Both the position numbers and the translations under genes were made by a program. A stretch of 64,000 bases of DNA from Rhizopus arrhizus. Its lineage: Eukaryota > Mucoromycota > Mucoromycetes > Mucorales > Rhizopodaceae. Of the stretch, positions 58,720-64,000 are shown piece by piece. Below the pieces are notes generated by a model that saw only the letters and a program-made list of their open reading frames with translations, did not search any database and had not been told where the DNA came from. The DNA is taken from the NCBI GenBank assembly GCA_024220505.1, contig JAKZZE010000007.1, forward strand, positions 1,922,001 through 1,986,000, written 5' to 3'. Each line of letters begins with the position of its first letter. Within the stretch, counting starts at the first letter, position 1.

Positions 58720-61287
58720 ATGTTTGTACCTTCTATTGACCTGCTAGATCCTTCACAGGCTTCACTTTATTCTTCTCTTTCCTTTTTTAGCTCAGTTATC
58801 TTAAACAACGGCAATGTGGACCAAATTAAATCTCTTATCAACCAAACCGGTTCTACTCTCTATTGGGCCCCTGCCAAAACCGTCGATGAAGCCGTTCAGC
58901 TTTGGGACGTAGGTGTACTCAAGGTCATTCTTGATTTGGACACATTTGTTCAAAACCAGTCTGAATTCAATGGTATCGCTGATGAACGTATTGCTGTCAA
59001 GTGTAGCGCTTCTGCCGTTCCCAGTAATCTTCCTGTGTCTACTTTTATTTTTTCCTCTGCCTCTGTTGCTGCTGAATTTGCTCAAAGCAACAAGTCCTTG
59101 TTGACCCATGGTGGTGTCAAGACAACTGTTGTCGAGTTAGATCAAGTCCACGCCAACACTATCGCAGAGTTGCACAACCAACACTTGGATGTCATTGTTC
59201 CCGCCTCTCGTTTGACTGTTAACAGTGAAGATGCAGCCAAGCTGAACATTGCCGATGCTTTCTTAGCCACTGTCAAGACTGACCGTGCTGATGGTCTTTA
59301 TACTACAATGGTTGTTGATGAATCCAATAAGGCACTTGGATTAGTTTATTCCAGCAAGGAAAGTGTTGCTGAATCCATTCGTCTTGGTCAAGGTGTCTAT
59401 CAAAGCCGTCAGCGTGGATTGTGGCACAAGGGATTAACCTCTGGTGCTACCCAAACCTTGAAGCACATTGATTATGATTGTGATGGCGATGCTTTGCGTT
59501 TTGTTGTTGAACAACACGGAGCAGGTAATTTAATTTGTTAGACATATAGCATTTACTCATTTCTTTTAGGATTCTGTCACCTAAACACTCGCAACTGCTT
59601 TGGCCATGATACAGGCATCTCCGCTTTGGAAAAGACCTTGAAGGAAAGAAAGTCAAATGCTCCCGTTGGATCTTACACTGCTCGTTTGTTTGGTGATGCC
59701 AAGTTGTTGCGTGCCAAGATTATGGAAGAAGCTGAAGAGCTTTGTGATGCTACCGATAAGGAACAAGTAGCTTGGGAAGCTGCTGACTTAATTTATTTTA
59801 TGATGACCAAGTGTGTGAATGCTGGTGTTTCCTTGGCTGATATTGAAAAGAATTTGGACAAGAAGGCTAGAAAGGTCACCCGTCGTCCTGGCAATGCCAA
59901 ACCCAAATGGGAAGAAAAGATCAACAATGTACCTGCCACAGCCACACCACCACCACCACCTGCAGAAGGTAGAATTGAGATGCAAAAATTTGTTTTGAAT
60001 GAAATCGATGAAAAGCAACGTTTGGATCTTTTGCTTCGACCTATCATTGATTCTACTGAAATCATCCAACGTGTGACACCTATCATGCAGCAAGTCAGAC
60101 AAAGAGGAGATGCTGCCATCTTGGACTTTACTCGCCAATTTGATCGTGTCGAACTTGAATGTCCCACCATCAAGGCTCCTTTTGCTCCTGAGATGATGCA
60201 ACTGGATCCTCAGACAAAGGCAGCCATTGATCAAGCCTATGAAAACATTTACAAATTCCATGACGCCCAATTAGACAAAGAACATTTGGTGGTCGAAACC
60301 ATGCCGGGCGTGGTCTGTTCACGATTCACTCGACCTATTGAACGTGTAGGTCTTTATGTTCCTGGTGGTTCTGCCGTATTACCTTCTACTACACTCATGC
60401 TGGGTATCCCTGCCAAGGTCGCTGGCTGTAAAGAGATTGTGATTGCCACTCCTCCACGATCCGACGGATCTATTGTACCTGAGGTGCTTTATGTGGCTCA
60501 TAAAGTTGGTGCATCTCACGTGGTCAAGGCAGGAGGTGCTCAAGCTGTAGCTGCCATGGCCTACGGTACTGAAACTGTGCCCAAGGTAGACAAGATCTTT
60601 GGTCCTGGTAACCAATATGTGACAGCAGCCAAGATGGTCGCTCAAAATGACACAGGCAGCCTGGTGGCCATCGACATGCCTGCTGGTCCCTCTGAAGTCT
60701 TGGTGATTGCTGACAAGACAAGCAACCCAGTCTACGTCGCTGCTGACTTGCTTTCACAAGCTGAACACGGTCCTGATTCTCAAGTAGTCTTGTTGGCCGT
60801 TGACTTGACAAAGGAGCAGTTGGAGAAGATCGAAGATGAGGTTCACAACCAAGCCATTGCCTTGCCTCGTTGTGACATCATTCGCAAGAGCATTCCTCAC
60901 TCCTTTGTCTTGAGCATGAAGACCTTGGAAGAAGCCATTGAATTTTCCAACCAGTATGCACCTGAACATCTTATCTTGCATGTGGATAATGCTGCCTCTG
61001 TTGTGCCCAAGGTAGATAATGCTGGTAGTGTGTTTGTTGGACCTTATTCACCTGAAAGTTTCGGTGATTATGCATCGGGTACCAACCACACATTACCTAC
61101 TTATGGTTATGCACGCATGTACTCTGGTGTGAACACGAATGGATTTGTCAAGCACATTACTTCACAGGAATGTACTGCAGAAGGCATGAACAATCTTGCT
61201 GATACTGTGATGCGTTTGGCTGAGATTGAAGGATTGGGTGCCCACCGTAATGCGGTTGCTGTCCGTGTTGCTGACTTGAGAAAGTAA
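58720..61287 (+). CDS. HIS4: Trifunctional histidine biosynthesis protein HIS4
   Basis: Exons 58720-59524 and 59570-61287 give 840 residues. Three enzymes are fused in order. First comes phosphoribosyl-AMP cyclohydrolase (residues about 190-290, YDCDGDALRFVVEQHGAGGF then CHLNTRNCFGHD with zinc-binding cysteines). Next is phosphoribosyl-ATP pyrophosphatase (about 300-400, ARLFGDAKLLRAKIMEEAEE). Last is histidinol dehydrogenase (from about 430, VGLYVPGGSAVLPSTTLMLG, KIFGPGNQYV, QAEHGPDSQV and SFGDYASGTNHTLPTYG). These are steps 2, 3 and the last two oxidations of histidine synthesis in the cytosol. A proline run (PPPPPAEGR) links the second and third domains. The 45-nt intron falls inside the cyclohydrolase domain. 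The start was chosen at the Met giving MFVPSIDLLDPSQ, after a T-rich leader. Confidence 0.97.
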
Positions 61288-61849
61288 ATCATTCAACCAT
61301 TATTAATGCATAAAAAGACCTATTTAAGAAGAAAATAAAATTGTATTTGCTTAGATAGTGTAAAAATATTTATTCGATTTTTTTTTTTTTTGTTGGCAAT
61401 CACTACAAAATTGGATAGTATTCATTTATGACAAGTGAAAGTATTTCTCTACAAGCCTTTAAAACCAGGTAGGATGTAGTATGAAATATAAACTTTTCGT
61501 AATAAGTAGTCTGAAAAGTCATACATAAAATCGAAGTTATTATTAGAAAAGTTGAATGTTTCTTTGATATGTGTCTTTATGAATAAATGAAATTTCATTT
61601 AAAAACAACCTATTAAAAAGTTATATTTTGAAAAATAGCGAAAACAAAAGTTTTTTGTCTCACGGATATATACCTCCAAACAAAAAAAAATTGAATCCAA
61701 GGTCATAAAAGTTGGCATACGTTATTGGGAACTTCATTTTCAATATCCTATTACCCAAACAATTACTAATAAGAAGTAAAGAATAAAACAATATAGAAAA
61801 AAGCTTGAAAGACATAAGCACTATTGTAAAGCAGATTTTTAATTTGATG
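61288..61849. other. Intergenic region downstream of HIS4
   Basis: About 560 bp, AT-rich, with a T-tract at about 61379-61391. No gene is visible. The right side borders the transposase relic. Confidence 0.45.
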
Positions 61850-62380
61850 GCGAGTATACTAATTGTGCACTCTCATAACAGACTGGGGACATCTTTTTAA
61901 TATTTTAGTGCGTATACTGGCCTACCCTTCGCTTAACACATGAATTAAAGTATCGCATGCGGAGATCTCATCCTTTCTGTAAATCTCTCTTCTTTTTAAA
62001 ATGTTCCAAACGTTCTCAATTTGGTTGAGATCAGACTTTTATGGAAGCCATATGTCAAAGATATCGATCCCAGTGATCTGTTTCCACAATTGTGCATAGG
62101 ACAAGATATGGCACGAAGCATCACCCTCTTGAAAGATGTTGGCTCAAGATGTTGATATACCTGTCTTGATTTAATATGCTATCCACGACAACAAGGAGGC
62201 CAACACTTTCAGCAGTAAATCATCCCCAAACCATTGCGGAATGAACTGCATACTTGGTTGTGGGGATTATATGTTGCGGAAGTTGTCTTTCTCCGTTCAT
62301 TAGAAGGGCTTTTCTAAAGCTATCGTTATCAAAAAGACACAAGCAAGGTTCATCTGATCAAATAATCTTGTTCCGTTCCC
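61850..62380 (-). pseudogene. Degenerate Tc1/mariner transposase
   Basis: On the minus strand, in several frames, the sequence reads NKIIWSDEPCLCLFDNDSF, then AVHSAMVWG-stop-F, SVGLLVVVDSILNQDRYINI and, after further stops, NVWNILKRREIYRKDEISAC. The order and spacing of WSDE, VMVWG-type, D-R-Y-I-N-I-L and E-N-V-W-x-I-L-K-R-R match the catalytic domain of Tc1-type DDE transposases. At least five stops and two frameshifts are present. I found no terminal inverted repeats around it, and the CAGTCTG ends of the 900-bp element are not present here. Confidence 0.8.
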
Positions 62381-62469
62381 TATCAACATTTCACAGTACC
62401 TTTTTCTTCAAAGAAGTGCTCTTGAATATGCTATAAACATTTGGCCAATATCCCAGTTTGCAGACAAAC

Positions 62470-63258
62470 AGGAATTTGACGCTTGATATTCCAATGCCGC
62501 TATCCATCATGTCAATTGGATCAAAAGTCAGACTCATGTTGAAAAGAGAAATACTACTGCTGTTTTTCATATATCCAAAGAGGCATTGAAAGCTTATTTC
62601 TTGCCAAAGGAGACATGTTACTTCATATCTAAGCACGGTAAAACAAGAATGGCAAAAAAGTAAACAATGTGTCAGTATCAGAAGGCTTACCTTCTGGTGA
62701 AGTGTCTGAATCAAATGAAGTAACTATTAAAAAAAATCATTGTTTATTTATAAAGTTCATTTGAGCTAGGGATATTTATTACATCTGCTCACCAGGACTA
62801 GTTCAATATGGGGTAAAGTAATCTGAGGCTAAAAAATTCTTCGGGATTAAGGGTAAAAAAGGCCAATGGGATAGTATCTAGGACATGGCAACATCCTCAA
62901 TGCTTTAAGAGCCAATTTAGAAGGAGCGCAAAATAAATAAATAAAAAGCTATCCGCATATTTAGAGATGAATAAATAGCGTACCTTGAAAGTAAAACATG
63001 TATACACCAAGGAAAAGCTGCTAATGTAATAAGATATTTATCTGTATTTAAAGTAAGAAAAAAACAGCACACTCTCCAAGCAAGCAACTTTCTGAATACA
63101 TTTTTAAGGAATTATATCTTGATTTGCTTGAACTGGTTCATGACCTTAAAAGTGCCAAAAAAGCACAAAAGAAACAAGCTATAAATACACTAATATGTGG
63201 AACAAGTATGGTCAAGGATAACTCAAACGATGTAAGTAGTTCGGTTAGACTGCTCTGA
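62470..63258 (+). pseudogene. Decayed coding fragments, family unknown
   Basis: The plus strand has three protein-like runs: 62497-62661 (AIHHVNWIKSQTHVEKRNTT and AYFLPKETCYFISKHGKTRM); after a one-base shift up to about 62740 (VNNVSVSEGLPSGEVSESNE); and 62973-63258 (TAHSPSKQLSEYIFKELYLD, LLELVHDLKSAKKAQKKQAI), open for about 95 codons without an ATG. A piece near 62825-62875 (EAKKFFGIKGKKGQWDSI) is also plausible. They lie in one direction but different frames with stops between, so I read them as the remains of one or two genes. Confidence 0.4.
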
Positions 63259-63763
63259 TGTTTTTGGACGACGAGCGTGATGATTACAATCAGCTTGTAT
63301 TAAATAAGCACAAGCAAAATAGGACGCATCTTTTGTATTAAAATAAATAATAGTTATTATTCATGATTCTAAATAAATTTACCAATGTTATTTTTAAATA
63401 GTTGGGACTATAAGCGTTCTTTTTTAATTTTTACTTTGTTTCAAATATATTTCAAGCTTCATTTTTTTCTATATTTTTAAATTGCAAGCTATTTTCGGTA
63501 CGTTTACAAAGAAAAGAAAAAAGCAATGTTTTTATCAGTGAAACAGGTTTTGACCAGAGCATGACGCATGTTTTGCTTGATCGAAGAAAGGAGCACCTGC
63601 TATAATCATAGTATCTGCCATTCGCAATATAAACTTTACTATCTTGAAGTGTATCTCATTCGTAGGTATCATTGACTTTGGTAAAAAGGATTTCATTCTA
63701 CCAAAAAAAGAGAAAAGTATTTGGAAATAAAAAAAGATTTCAGTAATATCGGTACGCTTTCTG

Positions 63764-63812
<49 letters not shown>

Positions 63813-64000
63813 AATTTACAAATATTGTTACGAATGCGTTAGACAAATACAATATGCAAGGGAATGTATCCAGTAGTAGAAAATACCAGCATACACCACT
63901 CGGAAAAGACAATTCAAACAATCACAAAAGGAGCCTACCAGTGCTTTTTTTATTCCTCCATACTCTTCTTTCCTCATTCCTTCAGAGAAAGGTTGGACTA
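63259..64000. other. AT-rich region with a 45-nt poly-T tract
   Basis: No gene is supported. An uninterrupted T run occupies 63767-63811. A minus-strand frame across it that encodes poly-Lys is an artefact of the tract. The right edge of the window shows no recognisable gene start. Confidence 0.45.

Noticed and set aside
63535..63921. 128-codon minus-strand ORF with poly-Lys
   Set aside because: The poly-Lys is the translation of a 45-nt T tract, and the flanks are random AT-rich frames.

Overview
The window looks like nuclear DNA from an early-diverging fungus, most likely Mucoromycota (Mucorales type). It is AT-rich, with many short (about 40-140 nt) GT-AG introns in compact genes, long poly-T tracts, and proteins whose closest-looking relatives are fungal: fused HIS4, a fungal homeobox factor, ART-type arrestin and alpha-tubulin ending in EEY. 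It also has a COP1-type ubiquitin ligase, which is not a usual gene of yeasts or moulds. The assignment is inferred from gene content; no phylogeny was run.

Layout. 1-3516: near-perfect inverted duplication of a two-exon gene with a PD-(D/E)XK-like motif, around a 589-bp unique spacer. 4620-6775: RPL30 (+) and RAD6/UBC2 (-, five exons, one of 12 nt). 6776-24030: long gene-poor stretch with one hypothetical three-exon gene (15825-16711) and decayed remnants, including an EF-hand gene remnant cut off beside a broken non-LTR reverse transcriptase. 24031-36834: gene-dense block with a CoA-type Nudix hydrolase and NUF2 (divergent), TUB1, homeobox factor, ART-like arrestin, INO1, a frameshifted ankyrin gene and a decayed gene. 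38737-45527: small hypothetical genes, ARPC5, CDK11-type kinase, small hypothetical gene and a seven-exon MFS transporter. 45754-46653: 900-bp TA-flanked inverted-repeat element. 47342-52936: a small ORF, a transposase relic, a PIP-box-like protein and COP1. 54737-61287: broken secreted Cys-rich gene, secreted PLC-like protein lacking its histidines, and HIS4. 61850-64000: Tc1/mariner transposase relic and other debris.

Most intact genes are housekeeping: translation (RPL30), ubiquitin (RAD6, COP1, PPxY arrestin), cytoskeleton and mitosis (TUB1, NUF2, ARPC5), metabolism (INO1, HIS4, Nudix) and transcription or kinase control (homeobox, CDK11). They are not an operon or functional cluster. Exon boundaries were worked out by hand from splice signals and reading frame; they close in frame except in COP1, where the segment between the coiled coil and WD40 domain is one base out of phase. 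No tRNA, rRNA, CRISPR array or riboswitch was recognised.
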